Part shown: positions 47,801 to 61,600 of the stretch, in pieces | How positions within the stretch are numbered: position 1 is the stretch's first letter | Layout of the letters: the number at the start of each line of letters is the position of its first letter | DNA from: Heliocidaris erythrogramma | Lineage: Eukaryota; Echinodermata; Echinoidea; Camarodonta; Echinometridae | DNA length: 64,000 nt | Direction of reading: 5' to 3' | Assembly (NCBI GenBank): GCA_025617745.1 | Contig: CM046868.1 | Span: 23,489,608-23,553,607 of the forward strand | Program-made: the position numbers and the translations under genes | Notes under the pieces: model-generated | Seen by the model: only the letters and a program-made list of their open reading frames with translations | Databases searched by the model: none | What the model was told of the DNA's origin: nothing

Positions 47801-50800
47801 AATCAAATTGGTTTGCTGCTGTTCAGATAATGTTACATGCCTCTATACTATTCAAAAACAAAAGTAACAAAGCACCTCTATAACATAAAACAAAAGGTAT
47901 TCATGGAGCATATTGTGTATGAATAATTCAAAGCAAATCTTACTTCAGAGTAAGGTGGTATTGCATGGCATAGAAAGCAACTAGATCCAAGTGCCTAGCC
48001 CTACCATAAAAGAGAGAAAAAACAAACAAACTTGCCTATCAATATATTGTAAAACATAATTGGACTAATTAATTTTTCCCTGTAATTAAGGAATGTGATG
48101 CTTTCATGCTGGTATGACTTTGATACCCGTTTTCAATCCTCAACGTTTTGAACTTTCTACTTGTAGGTCAACTGAAGACTCTGACTGGTCTCAATCTTCG
48201 AAGTAACCCCATCGAGTTCCCACCTCAGAAAATCATGGAGAGAGGAGTGAAGGAGATACTACGCTACCTCAGAGAAGCCATGGCCATCAGGGGTCGAAGA
48301 CTTCAGTCAGCTGGTAAGTTTCCCACACCCTGTGTCATTTGAAGATACATGTAGTTCCCTTTCTTTTACAACATATTTTCTGATTCCCTTGAAGTTTCTT
48401 CTTCGGATCTGGTGATCCCACATTTGCTTTGGCGACTTTTCACTGTGCTTTGTTTCGTCAAATATAAAGGGTTAAAGGGCTACGTGTAAAAGTAAACAAG
48501 CCTTTTGCAAATTCCATAAGATCCCATTTCCATATGATTTCTTAGTTGACTGCCCCTTTAAAATGTCATCATCTCTCATTGCAGTTCTCACCTGTATACT
48601 TACATGTAGATGATAGCTATTAATACAACCTCTAATTTCAGAGCTCAGAATCGAAGACCTGAACCTCAGCGATGCCGCCTCCCACTCCTCCGGGAGCGAC
48701 AACGAATACGACCCCAAGAACCGGCTTGACCCTGCTGACCGTCTTAACCACATCCAGTCGTCCAGTAGACTGTCCGTCCGGTCAAGTATGAGTAATATGT
48801 CGGACCTAGAGTTCCCCAGGCCCAAGTCTGTCTCGCTGCACAAACACATGACGTACGAGGAGTACAGGCAGCTTCAGTATCAGAAGTTTAAGAGAGCGGG
48901 GGCACTGGGTGTCCTCGGAAAAGACAAGTATGTACTAATAGCCTGACAGTGGGCAGCATCTCACGAAACTGTCATAAGTACAACTTCACAGACAGGCCAT
49001 TGGAACATGTGTTAATTTTATAACATGCTTTCCAATAGAATGTCAGTGAACTTGTACTAAATGACTCTTTTGTACGACACTGCTCTTGGTTCTATGCCCG
49101 AATTTTATCTCAATTAAGTGATAACCCTCCACAGTATAGAAAAATTCCAAGAATGCTGTCTTCCCTCTCGCTGATAATTTTTATTCTTCCACATTTATGC
49201 CAAATTTTTGTGGAGAGGATCAATTTTCCATATGTTTAATACTAAGTACATGTATATTTCATTTTAAAAGTCTTGACTTCAAAAACACCAGTTGATGGCC
49301 TCCTATGGTTATTTTAAAAGAAAGCTTAGATAAAAAGAATGATATAAAGATGATGCATTCTGAAATGGCAATATACATAAAGCATGTGTGCTGGTGGAAA
49401 CTATCTTTTGCCTTATTTCTACTTATTGTCAAAAGCAAAAAAATATATAAAAAATTGAATAAGCTCAAATTGAATATTTTGAAATTGCATGAAATGTTTG
49501 GTTGTGATATTCTGAAATGATTAACGCTTTATGCATGGAAAGATTAAAGTAAAATACGGTATACAATAATTAATAAATAGTGTGTAGTAAAGTAAAGTAG
49601 ATCCACTTCCACTTCTCTATCTAAGCTGTTACTTTGACCCAAGATAAGAGCTATATCCACATTATCTATGAAATACTGTTAAAAGAAAATGCTGAGGCTA
49701 CCTTGAATCATTTTTTTCCAGGGATGATGCAGAACCAGTTTATTTATTACATTTATGACTAACCCAATTTTTGGTCTGCATCATTATTGGGAAGAAAAAA
49801 TATGCCAAAACACTGACACAATTTTTGTCTGTAGCATATTCACCCAGCCCCTATTCACCCTGTTTTGCGATACATGAATTGATTCACCATCTTTCATTCC
49901 CCCTCCCCCTTCCCAAATTCATACAGTGAAACTTCCATAAATAGAATGATCCCCCCCCCTTCCCCGACCTTCCCATGACCACTTCATATCCTTGTATTAA
50001 TCCCATTTTACCATCCCAGCATGGTGAAAGCAAAGTTTGAAGAAGGTAGAGTCATGTTTACATATTATACAACAAAAGGCAACAAAAGGCAATGGAAACA
50101 GGACCCTGTGTTCCCAATAACAGTGCATGATTTCCCCGTACCCTGTTCACATCCATGAATTAATCCCATTGTCATCATTATATCACCCCAGCATGAGACA
50201 AGTCACATCTGGAAGAAGGTACAGTGCTATTCTCCCTTTAACTATACACTAATAACTACATGCTAGTTAACATCCACATATCTGTCATGTTTTATCGCAC
50301 TTAAAGAGAACGCTGAGATCAAATGTCCCCTGAAAAGGACTGTTTTTTTTTAAGTTTGGACCAAACTTTCACGCCTCATGTGTGTGTGTGTGTAAAGTCG
50401 CATACCAATTTCTGTGTGCACTGCTGTTTACTGTATGTGTGTTTTCAGCAAGATTTACTCAATTTCTTATCATTTTGATGATTTGAAAACCTCAAAAAAA
50501 CAGAATTACTATTTTGTACTGTTAATCTACCTTTCTCAGTTGTTTCTTTCATATTGTAATCGCATGACCAGGGCCCCATTTCATAAAACTTGTTATTGAT
50601 AACAAGTTACAATAATTGTTATAAGCTACTGAAATCCTTGAATCTGATTGGCTGAGAGCAAATTTGTCATAGAAATGGGGCAGTTGTTATTGATAACAAG
50701 TTTCATGAAACAGGGCCCAGAACTCAACTTTATCTGTAACATTGGGATTCCGTTTTTCCTGCATTTGTTTTTTGCAATATTCATTCATTTCTCAATTCAG

Positions 50801-53800
50801 GCACTTTTAAGATATTAGTCTACATATGCTTCTCACCACTGAGGCCATGCATACCCCATATTTCAAGCTCTAGTTTCATACTCTCTTGATGAAATCAACT
50901 GGTATCGACGCTAACACTAACATATATTTTTTAAAACTGAAAAGCAGTTCCCTATTGTAAATTGCTTTGCATTGTATGATCATGGAGCATAATTTCAAAT
51001 CTGTTTAAAGGAAATGATAATGCTTTATCTCATTACAGCATTAAACTGTGATAGTGTTTTTTGTGTGTTTGACAGTGGCACATATAGAGCACAGAAAAGA
51101 AGTATTCACCTTTTACTGTTTTTGTGTTTACATCTATAGCACATTTGTCTGTGGTTGCACATTTGTGGGAAATGTTCATGTTTATGCAGGATTCATCCCT
51201 TAGCTATGAAGTGATTATTTCAAACTAGATTGCATAGTAATTACTTTGAAAAATAAGGGTTCAGAGTGTCTTCTCTTTTGAAATCTTCATCAGTTTGAGA
51301 AAGTATTTCTTGCCATAAAATTCTGACATTTACCGAATCATAATTAGCCCTTACCCGCTCTAATTCCAGTGATCTAACTTTAATATGCTCCCATAATATT
51401 TCCTCCCCACTTTATTTCATCAAAGATATAATGTTAGGACTTTGGGTTTCATTTGGGTTTTAAGTGAGGCCTAGTGTTAGGGTTAGGTACAGAGTTATGT
51501 TTAGCGTTGAAATCTGGAGTTTGGTTAGTATTTGAAGATACCATAGAGCAGTTGTCATGGAAGCGTGTGTTGTACAGTCCTAATGTCAAACCCAGGGTAG
51601 TATGCCATGTGTGCATTATTTTGTAGTTGTATACTTAAAGGTACTTCAACCCTTTTGCAGCCCTAAATTTTAAAGTTGTATGAGTATGCGATAAATTACA
51701 AAAGAATTATAATTGGAAACTTGTGCGGATGTGAAAAGGATTATAATTTACTTTTAAGTAAGTAATAGCAACAATTTGGTAACACTTTATTTTTTTCAAC
51801 TAAAAAAAAAATTGTCATTTTTAAAATCATTTATTGACCCTTACTGGTACATGTACTTGCATTAATTTCTGAATAGCGCCCTCTGCGACAAAAGAAAGAT
51901 TTTCATTTCTTATTTTCAGACGTAAATAATCATATCTGATTGATACACGTCTGTAAAAACCCAATTACACACACACACTCTTACAAAGGAGTTAAATAGA
52001 CCTTTTTTTCATAGGCAGTATCTACAGGATGTCTACTAAACCTGTGCAAAGTTTTGCGGAGTTTTGTATAAGTCTGCAAAAGGGATGAAGTACATGTACC
52101 TTTAAAGTATGCCTCTTGGGTTTCCAAATTGGGGGGGGGGGGCATATTTTCATTATATCCAAGAAAGTAATTTTTTTTTTTATTATTAAATAGATTTTGC
52201 ACAAACAAACAAATCTACTCGTCAGACACCCATTCTTATGTAGACAGCATAGTAGAACAGAAGTAATTTTTACTTCTTCATCTCACCCATATACTGTACT
52301 TCAATTCTATTTAATTTGCTGTACTATAACAGCAGATTTAATCTTTGTTAAATAAGTGATTTACATTTGTTTTAAAACATTCTGTATCATAATCAAATGA
52401 TATATAAGCAAAGATAATGCACTTAGGCTGAAAATTTAGGCTGCATATTGCAGAATTGTAAATCTCACACAACCACTAATAAATGTTTTTGTAGAAGACA
52501 TGGATGTGATATTGAATACCTTTTGTGAACTTCTATTTCAAGATATTTTATTCTGAATTATTACGGTGAGTGCATAATGGGAGTTCTTCTTATTCTTATC
52601 ATTCATTCAGCATTTCATAGGTTAAATACAATGAAGATATAAAATACAAAATAAGAACAAATGATTCAGGTTCCCCTGCTGCATTTCCCAAAGTAGCCTG
52701 GAAGAAAAAAGGGGGGGGGGGGGTGGAATTGCTATGACCCTCTGGCATTTTCTCCTGACTTCAGGAAACTCAGCAGGGGTTCCTGGAATGTACAATAACA
52801 GATGTCTTATAGGGCCTCATGATTCTGTCAGAATCTGAGTTGTCACCATGACCAGAATTCAAGATTACCTCTAAATTCTAACATGTTTTTCATCTCTGAT
52901 TGCTACCATCATAACAGAAGGAATAAAAAGAAGAAGCAGAAGAAGATTCGCTCCCCTCCCATCGATCCCCTTCAAGCTAAGATGGCGGAGGAGAGGCGGC
53001 TGGCTAAGATGGCTCAGCTCAAACAAAAACAACTTGTCATGGATCAAAAGAGAAAGTAGGTTACCATGGTAATGTGTATGATAACAATGGCTTCACCCCT
53101 ATCCAATCTGAGAAAAGTATTTTTCTACCATATTTAGTTGTTGTTTTTTTCAGTGATGTCAGGGTATGTAAGGATGCTTTCCTGCCCGTTGACAGAACAG
53201 ATCCTCTCCGGTGATAGAGCAGATCCTCTCCATTTGTCCTGTACATTAATTTCCATTTTCTCTATAGAAAATATTCAATCATACATGCACCTTGATATAA
53301 TTATTTACACAAAACCAGCTGTATGAAAGAAATCTATTCCATCATCAACAACTAAGAAAATAAAATTTATGAAATTTTCTTACTGAGCTAATGGGAGAGG
53401 AGCTCTCAAGATACGTCACAGAGTTGCCAATTTGTGTTTGATTGATTACAACTTCAAAAATTCACAACTTTCTTATTTCTTATTCGATTTTGCTCAAACT
53501 GTCACCATTTTGTTTCCCTCATTTTTCTGCTTTTATTAAAATGATCTAAATTCCAGGTTGGACTTCCTTTTAATTCCTTGCTGGCATCCAAAAGAAAACA
53601 CCCCTGTGGCCACACAAAACAATTAAGATTATCCTTACATGGTTTATAATTGCCATTCGGGGATTAATTATTGCTTTTAAGTATGTCATCTGAAAATATC
53701 ATGTACTTGTGATCCCTCTCCAAGTAAATAAAAAGGATGTATTACCTCATTTACCTGTCGATCAGTTCTGACCCTTGCCATTTCAATTTATACTTACCTT

Positions 53801-56800
53801 GAAAGGTAAATGTTTTATTTAGCTTTGTTCATAGGCCAAAGAAAAAAAATTAGTGTCCATTTTGGAAAACAAGAATATGAGGAAGAGTGTGGTACTTTAG
53901 TCCAGTAATTGAAATATGATGATGGAATGAAGATGTTTTATCCAGATTAAAAAAAAAAAAAAAAATCTTATATGTATTCATTTGTTTAATAAAGATTTCC
54001 TACAGACCACCTGCCAGGAGCTTCACTATTGCATTAATCTATTTTAAAAAAAGACAAGACCTAGTAGATCACATGAAGGGTTTCACCCAATTGTAGGCCT
54101 ATTCTAAGCAATCTATAAGAAAATAATAAATTACCGGTATATTGTATGGCTTTGTAGTTTGTAACTCTGCTTTGATCATTTTCAAGAAAGATAATGTATC
54201 TCCATTTGTATTTCCTTCCAAGAAAGGATGAGTGGTATCTTGATCAATTATTGCTAAAAAAAAAAAAGCAGACACCTTTTTAACCAACGGTCCTGAATCA
54301 TTAAAGGAGAATTAACCCCAGAATATAAATGTACTTATGTTCATAGGTGTAATATATTCTTAATCATTGGCCTGTATCACTTTAGAAATAAAATATCAGA
54401 AAAGGGTTTAAATCAAGACATTCTGGCACATGGTATCATCTGCTAACACTTTACATTGGGGCTGCCATTTTCTTGATGATATGGAGTTATACATGAACCA
54501 TTAGAAACCGTTCCGGTCGGGAAGATATTTTTAATCCTAGAGCTAAATTGGTTCTCTTCATTGCAAAAAAATCCCCATATATGATGGAATATACATAACA
54601 GGTGTATACATATATTCTAAAGTTTGAAATTATCGATTTCTTTTTAAATTCTCTGATTTTGCTAGATAGAAATCGATTTCTTGGGCTTGCCTAGCATAGC
54701 AGAACATAATTTATACAACATGTATTCTGACTATTGAAGTCCATTATCTCAAAGCAGGTGAATGCATAGTTTGTCTCTATTGACATGATTGATGCTCGGG
54801 AAAGTTATCTTCCATAAATCTGAATTAATTTGCTCCGCGCATATGTCATAGTATCACGAAAATAGATTTATATTTAGTAAAATAATAATTTTCAAAGAAA
54901 TATAAAACACATTATCATTTCTAGAATATATGTATATATCTGTTAAATATTTTAAATCTCAAATGGGATTTTGTATCAGGAAGAAAGACAATTTTTCATT
55001 CGGATTAAAAATATCTTTATGTACACATCAAGAAAATGGCAGCCCCAGGTATCTCTAGCAGACAATACATCTTGCTGAGAAAATCTTGATTTATACCCAT
55101 CTCGTATATTTTAGTGCAAAACTACGTAGGGCAACAAGAAGGAATAGATTACATCTTTGAATATAAGCACATTTACATTTTGAGGTTAATTCCCCTTTAA
55201 TGAAGCAAAAGGTTGGCAGAAACAACAGCTGCAACACACAATGACACTTGTGTTCTGAATTGATTACTGGTACCTACAGATTTTGTGGCCTTGATTTTTC
55301 AAAAAGTGCAAAATCTAATTACATATTCAGAGCAATATTTTAAGAAAAGTATTCAGAGAAATGTAATGAAACTTGCTCCCAATAATTTTTACATCCTTCA
55401 ACTTTACAATGTAGAAACCTCAGTCTGATACAAGTTATAATTTTTTAGTTATTAACGATCAAAATTGTCCACTGTTTGTTTAACACCTAGTAGCTACACT
55501 TGGCAGCAGTGGGTGGCAGAGCCCATCACTCAGGTTTAGAGCCTACCACTGACCAGTAATTTTTTAAACTAGAGCCCACCACTCATGAGAGTCTAAACTT
55601 CATCTTTTATGTTAAATTTGTCTCCAAATTGAAATTGTGTAACAAAAAACATCAAAGTATGTAAGTTTTCATCAAATGCTGCCCAGCACTAAAAACATGC
55701 TGGCTATAACCCTGCGAATTATAATATGCAAGATCTTTAAATTGGCAAAGCATAGAGGAATTTCTAGTACATTTTTTTTTATGTTCAACTTGTCAATGTC
55801 CTTCTTACCTGATATAGGCTAGGCCTCTACTTTATGCAGAATGCTAGTGTGAGAGGGAAATATAACCGGTGCCAATTTAAGGAGGCAAAGCTAATTCACT
55901 CTTGGAAAATTCTGTTCTCTCTTTTGGGTTACCTAAAAACTGCCTGAGGCACTAAAATGGTTGAAAGAAAAAATTGTATGTCCTTTCTTTTTCTTTTCTT
56001 TTGTTTCCATGGAAACAGAGACCAACAGCTGCTTGAAGATTGGAGGCAGGAGACAAGAGATATGCAAAGGAAGCATTACATTAGGGCAGTCAAGAATGCT
56101 CAACAAGGTCGGTCAATCATCATCATCATAAATAATTAATAGAATTCTGTTCTTGTATCGTGTATATCACATTATGATATAACATCCCGTTGCTCTTCCA
56201 AAGAGATTTTGAATTATTACCCCGGCCTTGGCACTGGCAACCATTATGAATACACAGTGCATTTCAAGGAATAATCCAACCAGATACCTATTTACCTAAT
56301 ATTATGCTATGGTCACAACTGATTGTGCATGTTTTTGCACGTGCGTGTCTCATTTGAATATATGTGTAATTTTAAATTCCAAACTAACATTTAATGCCTT
56401 TGTAAAAGTAAAACTGCTTGAATGCTAGAAAGGTGCATTTGCATGCCACTGTCAATTAATCAGTAACTCTTTTTTTCAAATTACAGCAAGGCTTGGTAAA
56501 ACCCGAAATTTTTGCAAAGTTTGTTAGTGGTCTATGTTACATTTGTGGGTGCCTCTTCGCACTGGCTCTGGTTACAAATTCTCTATTTTATCAGTATAGA
56601 TTGCTTCAAATCCACATGCTTGCATTGCTTGGACCACTGTAATATTTCAACTGACAAGCAAACTACTTTTCCCATTCAGCAAGCAAATTAAAACAGATTT
56701 AACCAGTTTGCCATTTTTAAAAAACAAGCTTCCTGTAAAATCTAAACCCTGCAAGACAAGAAACGTTCACAAATAGTTAAAAATGACAGCTATTTTCGCA

Positions 56801-58658
56801 TAATTGAAAAAAAATTTAGTGTCTGGATTAAATTATTTGGTGGCAAGATATCTCAACCAATTGCAATATGTGTGAAAGTTTCATTTATGCAAAAGTTTCT
56901 GAATTTCACAGCAACAAAGTATCCTTAATTGCATGATTGGACTGGATAATCAAGAGGAAATAGTAGACTTTGAACATTTTTATAATTTCTGTTTGGAATA
57001 CAATTCATGAATTCACATTTATAAATTCAAATATAAATGTCGAATTCTTCATGTCCTAATCACATTATTAAACTTACCTTCTCCCCCTGTGTAAACTGTT
57101 TGTATCCTTTTCTTATTACATTGTGTTAGGTCTTGGATGGAAGCACGGTAATCTATAATTCCTCCCCTCTTTTGTCCTCTTATTAATGATTTTGTTGCTG
57201 TTCTACTGATTATGATTGAAAGTTATTTTAACAAAGTATCCCCTTATAAAAAAATACCATGGTAATACTACGTATTTCATGGTATTACCGCCATAATACC
57301 ACAAAAACATGGTAAATCCGTGGTACACATCGTATTGCCACAGTATTACTACGAAAAACATTGTATATTCATAGTATTTGCATCGTGTACCATGAAAAGC
57401 ATGGTACATTCATAGTATTTTCATCTTGACAATGGGTAACGTGGTAAATTCATGGTACTTTCACAGTAATACCGTCCCAATTTACCGCGGTATTACCATA
57501 GTATTACCATGGTACTTTTTTGTAAGGGTCAGTCTGCAGAGGAAAATGGGTCTAAAATGACCAGACATCTATATGTATATCATCATCATCCCTTGACTGT
57601 TCTTTCTTTTGGTTGGTCATTCGGGGCCGTATTCTGAAAACGGTGTTATCTTTTGTGTTAAGGAAAACTCTGTTAATTGTCATAACAAATTGAAATTGCG
57701 CGCAATAAACACTAATCATTGGTGCTTGCGCAGATGTCTCTGTTAACTTTACGCGGGCACAGCCATCTTTTCTCAATCATTAACCAATGACTTGTCCTGA
57801 TTTTGATTTGTTATGACAATTAACATCGTTTTACTAACATAAAAGATAACACCGTTTTCAGAATACGGCCCCAGTGGTAAAAACAAAGTTTGTGATTTAA
57901 ATTTTTACACTAATAATAATAATAATAATAGCTACATTTATATTGCGCACGTATCCATCCCAGAGGATGCTCAAGGCGCCTTTTTCAGTACTGGTAATAG
58001 AATTGATTTAAAACTTGAAGAACTTGGTTTTTTAATGTTAAAGAAGGATGTTTTAGGCCTATAGCTACATGTAGTTGATTACATTTTCAACTAGAAAGGC
58101 CGTCAAAGGCGGCAGACCCACATCTTAGCGGCGCTACAGAGTAGTTGCATTCTTTCCCTAATCGATTCTTTCCTGTCACTATATTTTATATTTTATATTT
58201 TTCTCCTTTTTTTATCGCAATAAAGACTTCCAGATTTGGCATAATCTACTATTTAATACATGCATGTAAAATATTATGGTTACTTATTGTTATTATTATG
58301 TAATTTGGCACAATGATACTGCATGTGAATATATTTGTGTATTTTACCTTGATTATTGTGAAAAATTTTATTTTGAAAAAGGAAGTAATAAAATATTCTT
58401 AAAAACAAAAAAAACTATCCGAACTGAAGTTCCTATAACCGATCATCACCAAAATCTAATCGATTCTTTTCTTAATCGATTCTTTCCTGTCACTATCCGA
58501 ACTGAAGTTGGGGTCAAAACTTCAAGGTCACACAGAATTTGCAGGGGTCAACCGATCATCACCAAAATCTAATTGATTCTTTCCTGTCACTATCCGAACA
58601 TTCCCTGAAAATTTGGTGCAAATCCGTTCACCCGTTCTCTAGTTATCTTGTACACAAA

Positions 58659-58694
<36 letters not shown>

Positions 58695-61600
58695 ATACGG
58701 AGCCCTTTACATAACCCTGCCGATTTCATCCTTTAGGCCTATACATGTATATGTTTAATGCAAGAAATTCATCATTTTTTATGCCTCCGCCCACCGAAGG
58801 GGGTACCGGAGGCATTATGTTTTCGGGTTGTCCGTCCGTCCATCCGTCCATACCGCTTTCTTGTTCTGGCGATAACTCAAGAACCACATGAGGTATGAAC
58901 TTCCAACTTGGTGCTAGTATGTATCATCATAGGAAGAGGTTCTGATTAGATTTTGGGGTATGTAGGTCAAAGGTTACAGGTCAATTTCTGAAATTGCAGG
59001 TGTTAGCCTTGTTAACGCGATATCTCAAGAACCATTCGAGGTTTGAACATCAAACTTGGTACTAGTATGTATCACCATAGAAAGAAGATCTGATTAGATT
59101 TTGGGGTACATATGTCAAAGGTCATAGAGGTCAATTCTGAAATTGAAGGTTTTAGCCTTAACATGATATCTCAAGAACTATTTGATCCATTAACTTAAAA
59201 CTTGGAACTAGTATGCATCACCATAATGAGACAAACTGATTAGATTTTTTTTCACGTAGGTCAAAGGTGACAGGTCATAGAGGTCATTATACAGGTGTAT
59301 GTGAAATTAATGTTTTTCTTACCTTTGTTATCAGCATATCTCAACTATTTTGTATTCATGACTAGGAGGAGATAAAGTGATTAGACTTTTGGGTATTAAA
59401 GTTGTAAGGTCAAATGTCAGATACATCAATTAACATATAATTAGAGGCTTTTTATTCTGGTTTACCTATGTTATCACAATATCTCAACTATTTTGTATTC
59501 ATGACAAGGAGGAGATAAAGTGATCAGACTTTTGGGTTATAAGGTTTAAGGTCAAATGTCAAAGAGGTTAATTAACATGTAATTAGAGGCATGTTATTCT
59601 GGTTCAATCAAAATTTAAAACAAATCAACATGAACGTGCGATATATTTCTGATCTGGCAAGGGCAGAGGCATAAATTTCGACTGCGCGCAGTCAAGAATT
59701 CATCTAGTCTTGATTTTCAATAATTTCTAGCACTAATTAAAAAATGGGTAATTCCTTTTTACTCCTCATTATTCAATGCTAAATACTTGTAACCCTATTT
59801 TTCCAATGTCTCATAAAGTACGCAAAATCAGGAGGTCAAATCTAGGTTTGTGTACATTACAAAATACTCTTTCACAACAAATGTTGGAAGTCTATGGCAG
59901 TCTTGAGTTTCAGAGTTACTGAACACATCTTTGAAATACGGATTCAGGGATGATAACTATTCATTCTGCATTTTGAGAAATTGGGTACTTGGTAATCTTG
60001 GTTGTTGTTGAATTTGTGTGATATTTTGAAGGATGAATGGATGTTTCTACACAGGGTATGAGGCTTTGAAGTCATGTTGACTTTGGATAGGATTCTACCA
60101 ATTATTGTAAATAACCTAAATCTAAGCTCAGAATATGGGTATTTCTTATGTTCTAAAAACAATTGCAAGGGATTTTGGGGAAGATATTTGCCAATGTTTA
60201 CTTACAAGTTAAATGTAATGGGTGCTTAATAAAATTAGATCATTCAGGTTTTACATAACGGTTTACATTATCATTCTGTAGTAATGTACATGTAAGTCAG
60301 TACCAGGTAATTCAATTGTGCTCTGGTGGTTGTGTGGTGATATGTGATGAGATGAGGGAATTAATTTGACTAACACCCCCCCCCCCCCCCCCCCACCCAC
60401 CGAATCTTCCCTGCAAAATTTATGCTCTTGTCACTGCCATGCACTGTTTGAATTTGATTTTGTACTATGTGACACATTAGGTAAAAGGAAATACTTCACG
60501 TTAAGTACATTGGCACGTGTACCAAAAGCAAAGTTTGATTTGTTTGTTAAACTCGAGAATTCTTATGATAAAGTTGGTTAAAAAATGTATTTTCTAGATG
60601 AATCAATCAACCCGCTGACAACTGAATACAGTGTGAGTCAATAAAAAAGGATACCCATATTCAAACCCTAATATCTTAAAAACCAATGGAAATTGCTGAA
60701 ATATTTTATAATGGTATAGTAATTTAGAATGTCTTCTTTAATTCGATAGACTGCTCACCAAAATCCGACTATGGATGACTGAGCTCTGGCCAATTTAAAA
60801 AAGCACGTCAGAATCGCCTCTGCCCAAGTTTGGGATGCATGGAGATCAGGAGATACAGTGTACTTTCATTACGTTATTAAAGTGCATTCAATTGGAATGG
60901 AGACCATTCCATGCAAACCTTGGGTTGACCATCCATTTCATGCAAAACTTGTGCAGAGGCAAATTAGATATAGATATTAGGGAAAATGCTACTGTTCAGC
61001 TGTCCATGGTCAGATTGTGTTGATCAAAGTGTAAAATTAAAGAAAACATAATAGGCTACAATGTGAGTATTTTTTAATCAAAGCTTTATGTACCAATTGC
61101 AGCGATATTTAGGGTTGAATCTTGGTGTCCTTTTTATTGACTCATGCTGTAAAATATAAAGAATTATACAAAAATGGTTGTGTTTTTTTTTGTGTGTATT
61201 TTAGGGATGGTCATTTGATTCAGTATAATTGGTCTTTAACAACCATTTTATAGGATTGGCATTTTATTTTTGTGTCTGTGAGTGGGTTTTATGGATGCTT
61301 CTGTAATCTGTGATCACAATTATGAGTATTGGGGTTTTTTTCATGTCACACCAGAGTTATATAATTGCCTTCAAATTTTTCTTATGTAGATTCTATGGTT
61401 TAAAAAAGCTTATCATATTTTCCCCTTGCATATAGTGTTCTAGTGCTACAAATATCAAACTAGTGTATATCTTTTAATTCACTCTATTAGCTATTTACAT
61501 TTAGGCAAATCGATTTTGACAGATATTTAGTTGTGGAATTATCTCAACTGTGATTATATTAATGTTTTCACAAATAAGAAACCTGCTTTATTGTGACCAT

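Noticed and set aside
49994-50225. Weak direct repeat around CCCATT...CCCAGCATG in LRRC27 intron 5
   Set aside because: Similarity is short and patchy; it may be an old local duplication but I cannot support boundaries.
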